From Metabacillus litoralis (GTDB lineage: Bacteria > Bacillota > Bacilli > Bacillales > Bacillaceae): a stretch of 64,000 nucleotides of DNA. The notes beneath the pieces were generated by a model. That model ran no database searches, was not told the DNA's origin, and saw nothing but the letters and a program-made list of their open reading frames with translations. How positions within the stretch are numbered: position 1 is the first letter of the stretch; every line of letters starts with the position of its first letter. The DNA lies in the NCBI RefSeq assembly GCF_007994985.1, contig NZ_VOQF01000007.1, positions 62,001 through 126,000 on the forward strand. Direction: 5' to 3'. A program made the position numbers and the translations under genes. Shown here piece by piece: positions 6,958 to 15,389 of this stretch.

Positions 6958-7159
6958 TGTCTTCAAATCCTTCCATTATGTATCTATCCAAAATAGTCAT
7001 ATGCTTATTACATCAACCATTCCGTCTTCAATTAGAAGTGTACATATTATACTCTTACAAAGCAAGACTCTGATTTTTATATCAGCATCTACACGGTATA
7101 TCACTGTAAATCTTCTGAACTCTTTGGTATATTTATTTTTAGATTGATGGAGGTGGAGC

Positions 7160-7369
7160 ATGAACTTTCAGTTAGATATTATAAAAGATAAAGTTGAGTT
7201 TTTTGAAGCATTTTCCATTCAAGAACTCGAGAAGAAGATAAATGATCAAATTCTACATAATCAGGCAATCTTGCTAACAGTACATTCAGTCACACACCAA
7301 ATGTATATATCTGAGGAAGGCAAAAGACTGTACAGCGCTGTTGTTCATTTTAAGGCATCTAGTCAGTAA
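7160..7369 (+). CDS. yrzA: DUF2536 family protein (YrzA-like)
   Basis: A 69-residue soluble protein, MNFQLDIIKDKVEFFEA at the start and a conserved HSVTHQMYI...GKRLYSAVVHFK segment at the end. The pattern and the place next to mtnN fit the DUF2536/YrzA family, function unknown. GGAGGTGGAGC precedes the ATG. It is divergent from mtnN, and an R1 repeat begins 73 bp after its stop. Confidence 0.75.
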   Translation: MNFQLDIIKDKVEFFEAFSIQELEKKINDQILHNQAILLTVHSVTHQMYISEEGKRLYSAVVHFKASSQ

Positions 7370-7442
7370 CGTGGTAAGTGTTGTCCTCTACCTACAGACA
7401 TGTTAATCTTGATAATATTTATAAGCATTAAAAAAAGAGGAT

Positions 7443-7776
7443 GGGACATAAATTTTTAAGCTAATGAAAAACCCGAATTATTAGGTGATATGTAAATTAA
7501 ACATTCGCCTAATAGTTCGGGTTTTTATTTGCAGTCATCAATGTTTTTTGATTTTGCATACTATTTTTAAGAACTAGTGTAATGGAGCGGAAGACATTTG
7601 ACTCCTGCGGGTGCAGAGGAAAGGCTGAGACCCCACAGGTGCGCAGCTTACGAGGAGGCTTAGCTTCCTCCCCGGCGAATCTTATGTCTGCAGCGCAATG
7701 GAACGAACTTGTTTCTTTCAACTTAACTGGATTTAGGTTTATTCCTCTTTTTGAATGATTTCTTTAATTATGTCCC
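7443..7776 (+). repeat. R1 repeat element, complete copy with 9-bp terminal inverted repeats
   Basis: 334 bp bounded by GGGACATAA (7443-7451) and TTATGTCCC (7768-7776). A terminator-like hairpin lies at 7467-7526 (ACCCGAA/TTCGGGT). The GC-rich core includes GACTCCTGCGGGTGCAGAGG and GAGACCCCACAGG. A second copy with the same parts lies in reverse orientation at 63554-63839, and core fragments occur at 42785 and 26124. Cores of this kind are common between genes in Bacillaceae; their function is unknown. A 70-codon frame inside it is not credible. Confidence 0.85.
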
Positions 7777-7785
7777 AGTCTCTTG

Positions 7786-8457
7786 TTAGTTCAGCTTTTC
7801 TATTTTAGTAGGTTTCCATCCATTATTTTCAACCCAAGTTATATAAACTTTATATTTCACTGATTTGTCTTTAGGAGAGATTGTTCCAGCTGCATCATTT
7901 GGTCCACCATTATTTCCGAGGAACCAAATAATCATATCTGATTCTGGAATTCCTGTTGCATAGCTAAGTGCTTTTGTCATTTCATTCCAATCTTGTGACC
8001 CTTTTGTATAGTTTGCTGAATGTGGTTCAGTTTGAGAAGTTCCAATAGGCGACCAAGCGGGATTTTCAATTGTTTCTGCAATCTCGGAACCAGGTTCTCC
8101 CTCAGTTATTGTTGCTTGCTCAAATGAATCCTCTTCAGTCTCTTCATCTTCTTTAGCTTCTTCCTCTATACCTTCATCTTCATTTAAGTCTTTATCTTCT
8201 GATTTATCATCATTTTCAGCTGTCTTTTCATTAGAATCATCTTGTTCTGCCTTATTTTCTTCACTAGCTAGCTTAATATCTGGTTGTTCATTATATTTTG
8301 CTGTTTTTTCAGCTCCGCTATCCCCAAAAATAAGCTGAGAGCCAATAACAAGAATAAGAACAAAAACGAGCCCAATTAATGTGTTTAATACAACATTCGT
8401 TTTTCTACGTTTATCCCTTTTTTCATAACGAGAGTTATTAATTTGATAATTACTCAA
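7786..8457 (-). CDS. yrrS: YrrS family (DUF1510) membrane-anchored protein
   Basis: A 223-residue protein: a basic cytoplasmic N-terminus, one membrane segment (NVVLNTLIGLVFVLILVIG), a strongly acidic Glu/Asp-rich linker of about 75 residues, and a C-terminal DUF1510 domain (SQDWNEMTKALSYATGIP...WVENNGWKPTKIEKL). In B. subtilis yrrS follows pbpI and the two are linked to sporulation-stage wall synthesis. Here pbpI is also upstream on the same strand, but 511 bp with an R2 element separate them. The true substrate or partner is unknown. Confidence 0.9.
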   Translation of the reverse strand: MSNYQINNSRYEKRDKRRKTNVVLNTLIGLVFVLILVIGSQLIFGDSGAEKTAKYNEQPDIKLASEENKAEQDDSNEKTAENDDKSEDKDLNEDEGIEEEAKEDEETEEDSFEQATITEGEPGSEIAETIENPAWSPIGTSQTEPHSANYTKGSQDWNEMTKALSYATGIPESDMIIWFLGNNGGPNDAAGTISPKDKSVKYKVYITWVENNGWKPTKIEKLN

Positions 8458-8571
8458 TTTCCTACACTCCTTTGTCCCTCATACCTTCTGTCTAATTCTA
8501 GCATTAAGACCTTTTTCTATCTAGTCGTTTAACCTAAGCCATAAGTTTCATATTCTCTACACAAAATGTTT

Positions 8572-8731
8572 TTATAAGGCTCTTTTCTGAATGATTGTTG
8601 CTATGTAACCAAAATATGCAGTAGAAACAGTGTATTTTCGCATAAAGGCTACTTTTTTATGAAGAAAAGATGCCACTATACTTAATACAATGCTTATAAG
8701 CAACAAAGTTTGCGAAAAGAGCCTTTTATAA
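8572..8731 (+). repeat. R2 repeat element, intact copy
   Basis: 160 bp with inverted ends: TTATAAGGCTCTTTTCTGAA on the left and GAAAAGAGCCTTTTATAA on the right, preceded by AGCAACAAAGTTTGC. The interior has GAAGAAAAGATGCCACTA. Other copies lie at 31613-31790 and 61482-61681. No reading frame. It behaves like a small non-autonomous mobile or hairpin element and sits between pbpI and yrrS. Confidence 0.8.
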
Positions 8732-8739
8732 AGCTGATT

Positions 8740-8960
8740 TTGTAAAACCCTTTACTTTTGGTACCTAGGAAACAGCATTCATTTAGCTCCAGACATAAGA
8801 AAAGCTCTGGGAATACTCAAGTCTCATTAACTTCTGCTAGGGGGTTCTAGGACCTTTCCTAGTAGAATGGCAAGGAAGTCAAGAGCCTTAGACACTCCAT
8901 TCCTTATAAATTCAAGAGCAAAAATTTATGTGAAAACAACTAAAAACACATTGTATACTA
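8740..8960. other. Unassigned intergenic stretch between R2 and pbpI
   Basis: No gene or known RNA recognised. It holds a short hairpin CTAGGACCTTTCCTAG (8848-8863) and otherwise unique sequence. It could carry the pbpI 3' untranslated region and the yrrS promoter. Confidence 0.4.
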
Positions 8961-8968
8961 TTCTTTAT

Positions 8969-10714
8969 TTAAAATTTGGCTAGTTCTGCAACCATATCAT
9001 AAAAAACAGCATTTGTTCCAGCGTTGGCACTAGTTGTATCCATCTCTACAACTACAAGTGCATACTTTGGATTATTAGATGGAAAAAAACCAGCAAACCA
9101 CTTATGATAAAGTGTTTCACCTTCAATATTTTTCTTCCCGGTTTGTGCAGTTCCTGATTTTCCTGATACCTCAAAAGGAGAAGATTGAAACCTTCTACCT
9201 GTTCCTTCTGTATCAGTTACAACGAGCCTTAGTAATTCTTGAAGCCTTGATGCTGTATATGGTGAAATATTTTCTCCTTCTAGTTTGTTAGACGTAAATG
9301 AAAACATATTTGTTCCATTTTTATATAATATATTTTCTACGATGCGAACCTCATGTTTTTGTCCGCCTCTTGCAATTGTCGCCATCATATTTGCTACAGC
9401 CATTGGTGATAGCTTTACATCCTTTTGTCCTATAGCGGTTTGGTCAATTGCACGGGGTACATTTTTATCTGTTTCATCTCCCCATATACTTCCAGCCATT
9501 TCATCAGGAAATTGCTTAAATTGATCATAATGAAACACTTCTCCGCTCCAACCTATGTGACCAATTAATCCAAGTTTTCCTGCTATATCCTCAATCGCAT
9601 TTTGGTCCTTTTTCAAAAGCTCTTTTGCTAATGTTGTAAAAGTATAGTTACAACTTTTCGCAAAGCTTCTTTCGAACGATAATAATCCATCATCCTGTCC
9701 CCCATCATCTTCTCCATAAAGATTTAAATTACAATTAAATTTTCGGTTCGCATCATCTAAACCATATTCAATTGCAGCAGCAGAAATGACAGTTTTAAAA
9801 ACTGACCCCGGAAATAATGGTCGAATCATATGGTTTGTTAAGGTACTAGAATGAGATCGATCTAAATCTGGTTTACTCACCATTGCTAAAACCTCATTTG
9901 TTTGGATATCAAGAAGAACAAGCCCTCCATTCTCAACATTCTGATTTGTTAATATATCTTCTGCCACTTCTTGAATGTCTTTATCGATCGTAGTTTCTAC
10001 TGTTACTGGATAGAAAGGATTAGAGTCAGCAATATACTTAACATTTACCCCAAAAAGCGGATTTCCGTCTCCATCAACATGATATAAGAGTTTAGTTTCT
10101 GCATCTGGTAATAAAAATTCATCAAATGTTTTTTCTAAGCCAGTCACACCAATTTTCGTTTTGTATGATAAATCACTGCGATCTGGGTATTTCTCACGTA
10201 ATGTTTCTGCATTTTCTCCTGTTATCCCTATAATGTGGTCTGCAACAGATTCATCTATTGTTGTTTGTTGAAAAATACCAAATACACCTGGAATCTCTAG
10301 CTCATTTATTTCCTTTAAATCTTTATTAGTTAATTCCACACCATCTTTACTTGAAAGAACAATGGGCTCTTTTGTATTTTGAACAAGTCTTTCTAACTCT
10401 GTACTAGGCACATTCACTAAATTAGAGAGCTTATCACTTGACCAAGAAATATCTTTTAAAAAAGGAAACAGCACAAGTGATGGCTCTGCATCTTTTTTTA
10501 ATGATACGTTATTTCGATCAACAAATCGTCCTCTTCCATCATCAATTAAAACTTCTTGTGTACGTTGATTAACACTCTCCTGAACAAGATTTATTCCCTT
10601 ATCTGTAAATGACTCTGTGTTGATTAATTGTAAATCAGCTAATCGATATAAATAAAAAGAAAAACAGATAATGATAACAATTCCTAAAGTTAGAAACCTT
10701 CTTTTTGATATCAT
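8969..10714 (-). CDS. pbpI: Class B penicillin-binding protein PbpI (YrrR)
   Basis: A peptidoglycan transpeptidase of the PBP2b/SpoVD class, 581 residues. It has one N-terminal membrane anchor (LTLGIVIIICFSFYLY), a dimerisation/pedestal region, and the penicillin-binding domain with Ser304-x-x-Lys307 (SVFK), Ser354-Cys-Asn356 and Lys519-Ser-Gly (GKSGTAQTG). The start at 10714 has AAGGAGGGG upstream; a longer frame to 10810 runs back into the greA terminator and lacks a ribosome-binding site. In B. subtilis PbpI is linked to sporulation; that role is inferred here. Confidence 0.93.
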   Translation of the reverse strand: MISKRRFLTLGIVIIICFSFYLYRLADLQLINTESFTDKGINLVQESVNQRTQEVLIDDGRGRFVDRNNVSLKKDAEPSLVLFPFLKDISWSSDKLSNLVNVPSTELERLVQNTKEPIVLSSKDGVELTNKDLKEINELEIPGVFGIFQQTTIDESVADHIIGITGENAETLREKYPDRSDLSYKTKIGVTGLEKTFDEFLLPDAETKLLYHVDGDGNPLFGVNVKYIADSNPFYPVTVETTIDKDIQEVAEDILTNQNVENGGLVLLDIQTNEVLAMVSKPDLDRSHSSTLTNHMIRPLFPGSVFKTVISAAAIEYGLDDANRKFNCNLNLYGEDDGGQDDGLLSFERSFAKSCNYTFTTLAKELLKKDQNAIEDIAGKLGLIGHIGWSGEVFHYDQFKQFPDEMAGSIWGDETDKNVPRAIDQTAIGQKDVKLSPMAVANMMATIARGGQKHEVRIVENILYKNGTNMFSFTSNKLEGENISPYTASRLQELLRLVVTDTEGTGRRFQSSPFEVSGKSGTAQTGKKNIEGETLYHKWFAGFFPSNNPKYALVVVEMDTTSANAGTNAVFYDMVAELAKF

Positions 10715-10801
10715 ATTCCAACACCCCTCCTTGTAACTGTGTCCGTTGCGTACAAATGATCTGCTATATTCATACATGTTTCCAAGGTATTTTAAACCAA
10801 T

Positions 10802-10836
10802 AAAAAACACCTCGTCATCATTTTCGACGAGGTGTT
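10802..10836 (-). terminator. greA terminator
   Basis: An 11-bp stem, AACACCTCGTC (10806-10816) with 10826-10836, is followed on the minus strand by TTTTTA. It starts 18 bp after the greA stop, so pbpI needs its own promoter. Confidence 0.9.
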
Positions 10837-10853
10837 CATTATATAAACCTGTA

Positions 10854-11327
10854 TTAGCTAATTTCTACGATTTTAACAAGCATTTCTCCGCCAGGTGTTT
10901 GAACAGTCACCTGATCTCCTACCTTGCGACCCATAAGACTTTTAGCAATAGGTGAGTCATTAGAGATTTTACCTTCGAACGGATCAGCTTCAGCACTACC
11001 AACGATTGTATACGTTTCTTTATCACCATTAGGTAATTCAGTAAAAGCAACTGTTCTTCCTAAAGCAACAATGCTTGTATCAGCTTCACCTTCAATAATC
11101 TTTGCATTTCGAATCATATTTTCTAGTGTTGTAACACGACCTTCAACAAAGGCTTGTTCCTCTTTAGCTGAATCGTATTCAGAGTTCTCAGAAAGATCTC
11201 CAAAGCTACGTGCAATTTTAATTCTTTCAACTACCTCTTTACGTTTAACCGTTTTCAAATATTCAAGCTCTTGCTCAAGCTTATCTTTACCTTCTCTTGT
11301 CATTGGAAAAACTTTATCTTGTGCCAT
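10854..11327 (-). CDS. greA: Transcription elongation factor GreA
   Basis: Stimulates transcript cleavage by stalled RNA polymerase. The 157-residue protein has the N-terminal coiled coil (about residues 1-75), with acidic tip residues in [11 protein letters not shown] that reach the polymerase active site, and a C-terminal FKBP-like domain ending [11 protein letters not shown]. Length is typical. It is a single-gene unit between udk and pbpI, with a strong terminator behind it. Confidence 0.97.
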   Translation of the reverse strand: MAQDKVFPMTREGKDKLEQELEYLKTVKRKEVVERIKIARSFGDLSENSEYDSAKEEQAFVEGRVTTLENMIRNAKIIEGEADTSIVALGRTVAFTELPNGDKETYTIVGSAEADPFEGKISNDSPIAKSLMGRKVGDQVTVQTPGGEMLVKIVEIS

Positions 11328-11530
11328 GTTTGTTCCACTCCTTCTAGTAGACTGTCCATGTCGTACTGAGTCATTGTAATATTGCTAAATCTATGAAAAC
11401 ATACTATAGATTGCATACTACATATGTATAATCTAGGTGAAAATTCTTTTAGAAAAATGACTAAAAATTATTATGTCAGTAATTCAAATATATGGTGAAC
11501 AAAATGTAGAACCCCAAATCTGATGATATG

Positions 11531-11557
11531 TAAAAAATCAGGGCATCAATGTGCCCT
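11531..11557 (-). terminator. udk operon terminator
   Basis: A 6-bp stem AGGGCA/TGCCCT (11540-11545, 11552-11557) is followed by six T residues on the minus strand. It closes the trmR-trhP1-trhP2-udk group. Confidence 0.8.
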
Positions 11558-11627
11558 ATTAAGATTTTCCATAAAAATTGTACTTATACATAATATGATC
11601 ACAGTAGACTTTATCTATGCTATGTTA

Positions 11628-12263
11628 TTACAAAATTGCCTTTAGTTCAAGAATTGTTTGAATTTTTGTGACCATTAAATCAACTGCAACATGATTATGC
11701 CCACCTTCTGGGATGATAATATCTGCATATCGTTTGGTCGGCTCGATAAATTGATTATGCATCGGTCTTACAACAGTTATATATTGTTCAATAACCGAAT
11801 CAATCGAACGTCCACGCTCTTTAATATCCCGAAGGATTCTCCGTATGATTCTAAGATCCGCATCAGTATCCACATAAAGCTTAATATCCATTAAGTCACG
11901 CAAACGCTCGTCCTCTAAAATAAGGATACCTTCAAGAATTATAACATCCTTAGGCTCCACAACTATAACATCTTCAGATCTTGTATGCAATTTATAGTCA
12001 TAAACTGGTTTTTCAATTGATTCATGACTTAGTAATGTTTTTAAATGATCTATTAGTAAATCATTGTCAAAAGCTAATGGATGGTCATAATTTGTATCTA
12101 ATCTTTGCTCATAAGGCAGATGACTTTGATCTTTATAATAATAATCTTGTTCAAGCATCAAGATTGAATGACCTCTAAAATGCTCATATATTGCTTTCGT
12201 CACACTCGTTTTTCCCGAGCCAGAGCCTCCAGCTACACCGATTACAACCGGCTTCTTCGCCAT
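11628..12263 (-). CDS. udk: Uridine kinase
   Basis: Phosphorylates uridine and cytidine to UMP and CMP in pyrimidine salvage. The 211-residue P-loop kinase has [12 protein letters not shown] at 9-20, [11 protein letters not shown] binding the nucleoside, and the conserved NYDHPLAFD and [13 protein letters not shown] segments. The ATG lies 5 bp after trhP2, so it is co-transcribed with the tRNA hydroxylation genes, an arrangement also found in B. subtilis. A terminator follows at 11531-11557. Confidence 0.97.
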   Translation of the reverse strand: MAKKPVVIGVAGGSGSGKTSVTKAIYEHFRGHSILMLEQDYYYKDQSHLPYEQRLDTNYDHPLAFDNDLLIDHLKTLLSHESIEKPVYDYKLHTRSEDVIVVEPKDVIILEGILILEDERLRDLMDIKLYVDTDADLRIIRRILRDIKERGRSIDSVIEQYITVVRPMHNQFIEPTKRYADIIIPEGGHNHVAVDLMVTKIQTILELKAIL

Positions 12264-12268
12264 AGTAG

Positions 12269-13537
12269 TTAGAACCCCTTTCGCATCATGTTGTTACTGA
12301 AGACAGGTTTATCTACTTTGAATTTTACAATTTGTAGTGGATGACGAGCTGCATCAAGCTCATTTCCATCTTCATCCCATATCTTCTCTATTGTTTGTGT
12401 AAAGTTCTTAATTTCTGGTCCGAAAAACTCGACTGTTTCACCCGGTTTAAAATGATTACGTTGTTGTAAAGTAATCATTTTTGTTTCTTGATCATAATCT
12501 AATACAAGACCAGCAAAATCATACACTGTTTTTTTACTATGATTACCAAACATCTGTTGTTGAAAACCAGGAACACTTTCAAAAAAGGCTGAAGCTGTTT
12601 CACGGTTTGCACATTTATCTAGTTCTTTAAGCCATTCAATATCAATTTTAAAATTGTCTGGATCTGCGCAGTAAGCATCAATTACTTTACGATATACGCT
12701 AACAACTGTTGCAATATAATGAATAGATTTCATTCGACCTTCGATTTTTAAGCTGTCGATTCCTAGCTCTATCATCTTAGGTATAGATTCAATTAAATTT
12801 AAATCTTTTGGGCTCATCGCAAAAGGTGCATCTTCTTTATCAAATAACTCAACTTCTTGATTATCCTCAAGTTTAAATAAGTCATAATCCCAGCGACATG
12901 ATTGACAACAACCACCACGATTAGAATCACGTGCTGTCATATGGTTACTTAATGTACATCGACCAGAATAGGCAATACACATTGCTCCATGAACAAAAGC
13001 CTCAATTTCAATATCAACTTTTTCTTTCATTTCTTTAATTTCTTCAGCACTTGTTTCACGTGCCAATACAACACGCTCTAGCCCCTCTTCTTTCCAAAAC
13101 TGAACTGCTTTCCAGTTTGATAGAGATTGCTGTGTACTTAAATGTACTTCAAGCTTAGGTGCAACTTTTCTACATGTTTCGATAATTAATGGATCAGCAA
13201 CGATAATCCCTGTAACTCCTGCATCTTGAAGACCTATTAAATATTCATCTAAGCCTGTCATATTTTCATTATGAGCAAATATATTTGTTGTTACATAAAT
13301 CTTCGCACCATATTTATTAGCAAATTGAACTCCTTCAGCCATTTCTTCTTGTGAGAAGTTGTCTGCATTAGATCTTAAACCATATTCACGTCCACCAATA
13401 AATACTGCATCAGCACCATAATGAACCGCAATTTTCAATTTTTCAAGGTTTCCGGCAGGTGCTAATAATTCAGGTTTTTTTGTAATTACACGCTTACCAT
13501 CGACTATGCTCGATATTTTATCAACTACAGTTGTCAT
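12269..13537 (-). CDS. trhP2: tRNA hydroxylation protein TrhP2 (peptidase U32 family, YrrO)
   Basis: A 422-residue U32-family protein. In B. subtilis YrrO with YrrN makes 5-hydroxyuridine at tRNA position 34, the first step toward 5-methoxyuridine. The N-terminal TIM-barrel-like half ([21 protein letters not shown]) carries cysteines suited to an Fe-S cluster: Cys187, Cys194, Cys210/Cys211 and Cys214 around [22 protein letters not shown]-terminal beta domain follows. GGGAGTGA precedes the ATG. It sits between trhP1 and udk; the methyltransferase trmR is two genes upstream, so the pathway is clustered. Confidence 0.92.
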   Translation of the reverse strand: MTTVVDKISSIVDGKRVITKKPELLAPAGNLEKLKIAVHYGADAVFIGGREYGLRSNADNFSQEEMAEGVQFANKYGAKIYVTTNIFAHNENMTGLDEYLIGLQDAGVTGIIVADPLIIETCRKVAPKLEVHLSTQQSLSNWKAVQFWKEEGLERVVLARETSAEEIKEMKEKVDIEIEAFVHGAMCIAYSGRCTLSNHMTARDSNRGGCCQSCRWDYDLFKLEDNQEVELFDKEDAPFAMSPKDLNLIESIPKMIELGIDSLKIEGRMKSIHYIATVVSVYRKVIDAYCADPDNFKIDIEWLKELDKCANRETASAFFESVPGFQQQMFGNHSKKTVYDFAGLVLDYDQETKMITLQQRNHFKPGETVEFFGPEIKNFTQTIEKIWDEDGNELDAARHPLQIVKFKVDKPVFSNNMMRKGF

Positions 13538-13594
13538 TTTTTCACTCCCTTTATGTTCAAAATGAAAGGCTTAACATTCAACCGATTCATTAAA

Positions 13595-14524
13595 TTAATA
13601 TACTGTTTCTTTAAAGAAGAATCCTGTATCTAACGGGCGATTTTTAGCCTGTAGATTTTCAATCTCATTTAAAAGGTCATCCTTAACCTCTTCATATTCA
13701 TCACCATTCGAAACAAATAAATCTATTGCTTTACGATATTTTTTCGTAACTTCAACAATATAATCTGATGTTTGCAAAACACCATCAATTTTAAAAGAAT
13801 CCACACCTGCTTCAATCATTTCACCAAGTTCATCTATAATACAAATATCGTTAGGGCTCATTATATGAGTTCCATTTGCATCTTCAAATATTGGATATTT
13901 ATTATTTCTTTCTGGATCAAATAAAAACATCGTCTCTTTTGTATCAGGCTTTTCTATTTTTAATTTTTTTCCTTGGTACTCAAAATAGTTGCCTAATAAT
14001 GATCGTTTTGATTGAAACATACATGTCATTCCATGTACTTGTACTTCTATTTCAACTTCTGCATGTTCTTTTGTCTCAACTACTGCATCCATGCTCAGCT
14101 CCCTAGCAAGCACAGCCCGTTGTGATCCTTTTCTTCCCCAATAATTACACGTGTGCCAGTTTGTTGCTGTTGTTTCTGTATTCCAATGTAGCTTCATCCG
14201 AGGAGCAGCATCCTTAGCCATCATAAGAACAGCTGGATCACCAAAAACAACTGCATCTGCTTTCACTTCACTTAGAAAACGTAAATATTCACCTAACTCA
14301 TCAACTAATTCATTATGAAAAATTGCATTCATTGCAACATACACTTTTTTTCCATGCTGATGAGCAATGCCGATAGCATTCTTAATATCGTCCTTTGAAA
14401 AATCTCCAGCCAACCTAAGACCGAATTTTTGCTCACCAATTATAAATGCATCAGCACCTGCTTCAATTAAAGGTAAAAAGTCTTCGACCTTTTTAGGAGT
14501 CACTAATAATTCTGGCTTTTTCAT
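13595..14524 (-). CDS. trhP1: tRNA hydroxylation protein TrhP1 (peptidase U32 family, YrrN)
   Basis: A 309-residue U32 homologue that works with TrhP2 in tRNA uridine-34 hydroxylation by homology with B. subtilis YrrN. It starts MKKPELLVTPKKVEDFLPLI and keeps the WNTETTATNWHT and HGMTCMFQSKRSLLGNY segments. Only one cysteine (Cys168) remains where TrhP2 has its cluster-ligand set, so this subunit probably does not bind the Fe-S cluster itself. The start at 14524 follows AGAGGTG; a 17-codon longer frame overlaps trmR and was not used. Confidence 0.9.
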   Translation of the reverse strand: MKKPELLVTPKKVEDFLPLIEAGADAFIIGEQKFGLRLAGDFSKDDIKNAIGIAHQHGKKVYVAMNAIFHNELVDELGEYLRFLSEVKADAVVFGDPAVLMMAKDAAPRMKLHWNTETTATNWHTCNYWGRKGSQRAVLARELSMDAVVETKEHAEVEIEVQVHGMTCMFQSKRSLLGNYFEYQGKKLKIEKPDTKETMFLFDPERNNKYPIFEDANGTHIMSPNDICIIDELGEMIEAGVDSFKIDGVLQTSDYIVEVTKKYRKAIDLFVSNGDEYEEVKDDLLNEIENLQAKNRPLDTGFFFKETVY

Positions 14525-14537
14525 TTTGTACACCTCT

Positions 14538-15188
14538 TTACACTTCTTTTCTTCTTGTAACTGCAAGACCATCACCTACGGGAATCATTGTTGATGTATA
14601 GCCTTCCTTTGAAAAAAGCATTTGATTATATTCATCAAGTTTTCTAACAAGAGTTCGTTGTCTTCTCGTTTTTAATTCTGAACGATCTCGAGCAACTGTA
14701 CCCTTAAAAAGAACATTATCAGTATATATAATTCCATCTTTTGTTAACATTGGTTCATATAAATCAAAAAACTTACTATATTTTGCTTTTGTTGCATCAA
14801 TAAAAAACGCATCAAATGGGCCATGCTTGCTAATATCATCTGATAATAATAGTGCATCACCTAAGAATAATTTAATACGATTCTCTAGTCCTAATTCTTT
14901 TATATGAAGTGCTGCTTGCTTATATCTAACTTCATCAAGCTCCACAGTAACAATGTGGGTATTGGGTAAAGATAAAGCCATCCTTATTGCTGAATAACCA
15001 ATTGCTGTCCCGATTTCAAATATTTTCTTTGGCTGTTGCATTGTTAACAACAATAACAATACCTCTATACCTGATTTCTCCATTATTGGCACATCATGCT
15101 TTAAAGCAAACTCTTCAATTTGTTCCACGTATTGAGGACGTTCTGGAATCAAGCTTTCAACATACGTTAGCACATCTTCATTTAACAT
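14538..15188 (-). CDS. trmR: tRNA 5-hydroxyuridine methyltransferase TrmR (YrrM)
   Basis: A SAM-dependent O-methyltransferase of the class I, COMT-like type. By homology with B. subtilis YrrM it converts 5-hydroxyuridine-34 to 5-methoxyuridine in tRNA. The 216 residues include motif I EIGTAIGYSAI (58-68), the acidic SAM loop VELDE, and the metal-binding positions Asp131 (FIDATKAKY) and Asp157-Asn158 (YTDNVL). It is the first gene of trmR-trhP1-trhP2-udk; GGAGGGC precedes the ATG. The mltG terminator separates it from mltG. Confidence 0.93.
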   Translation of the reverse strand: MLNEDVLTYVESLIPERPQYVEQIEEFALKHDVPIMEKSGIEVLLLLLTMQQPKKIFEIGTAIGYSAIRMALSLPNTHIVTVELDEVRYKQAALHIKELGLENRIKLFLGDALLLSDDISKHGPFDAFFIDATKAKYSKFFDLYEPMLTKDGIIYTDNVLFKGTVARDRSELKTRRQRTLVRKLDEYNQMLFSKEGYTSTMIPVGDGLAVTRRKEV

Positions 15189-15339
15189 GATTGCCCTCCT
15201 GCTTATACAACTGCTGATGAACTTTGTCGAATAATCTATATTCTACCTAAAAAGAAGAGCCCCATATCCTGAGAACTCTTTTTGTATGATTATATCAAAT
15301 AGTACAATCCAAATAACAACTCGATATATTTTACCACAA

Positions 15340-15381
15340 CAACAAAGGGAATGCGAATAATAATTCACGTTCCCTTTGTTG
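15340..15381 (-). terminator. mltG terminator
   Basis: A long stem beginning CAACAAAGGGAA pairs with 15370-15381, 8 bp after the mltG stop. The downstream U tract is poor, so it may work through stem strength or allow read-through into trmR. Confidence 0.65.
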
Positions 15382-15389
15382 AAATAATG

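Noticed and set aside
7509-7721. 70-codon frame inside the R1 element
   Set aside because: Lies wholly in repeat DNA; the second R1 copy does not keep the frame.
10924-11379. 151-codon frame opposite greA
   Set aside because: Antisense shadow of a certain gene, no ribosome-binding site, composition reflects greA codons.
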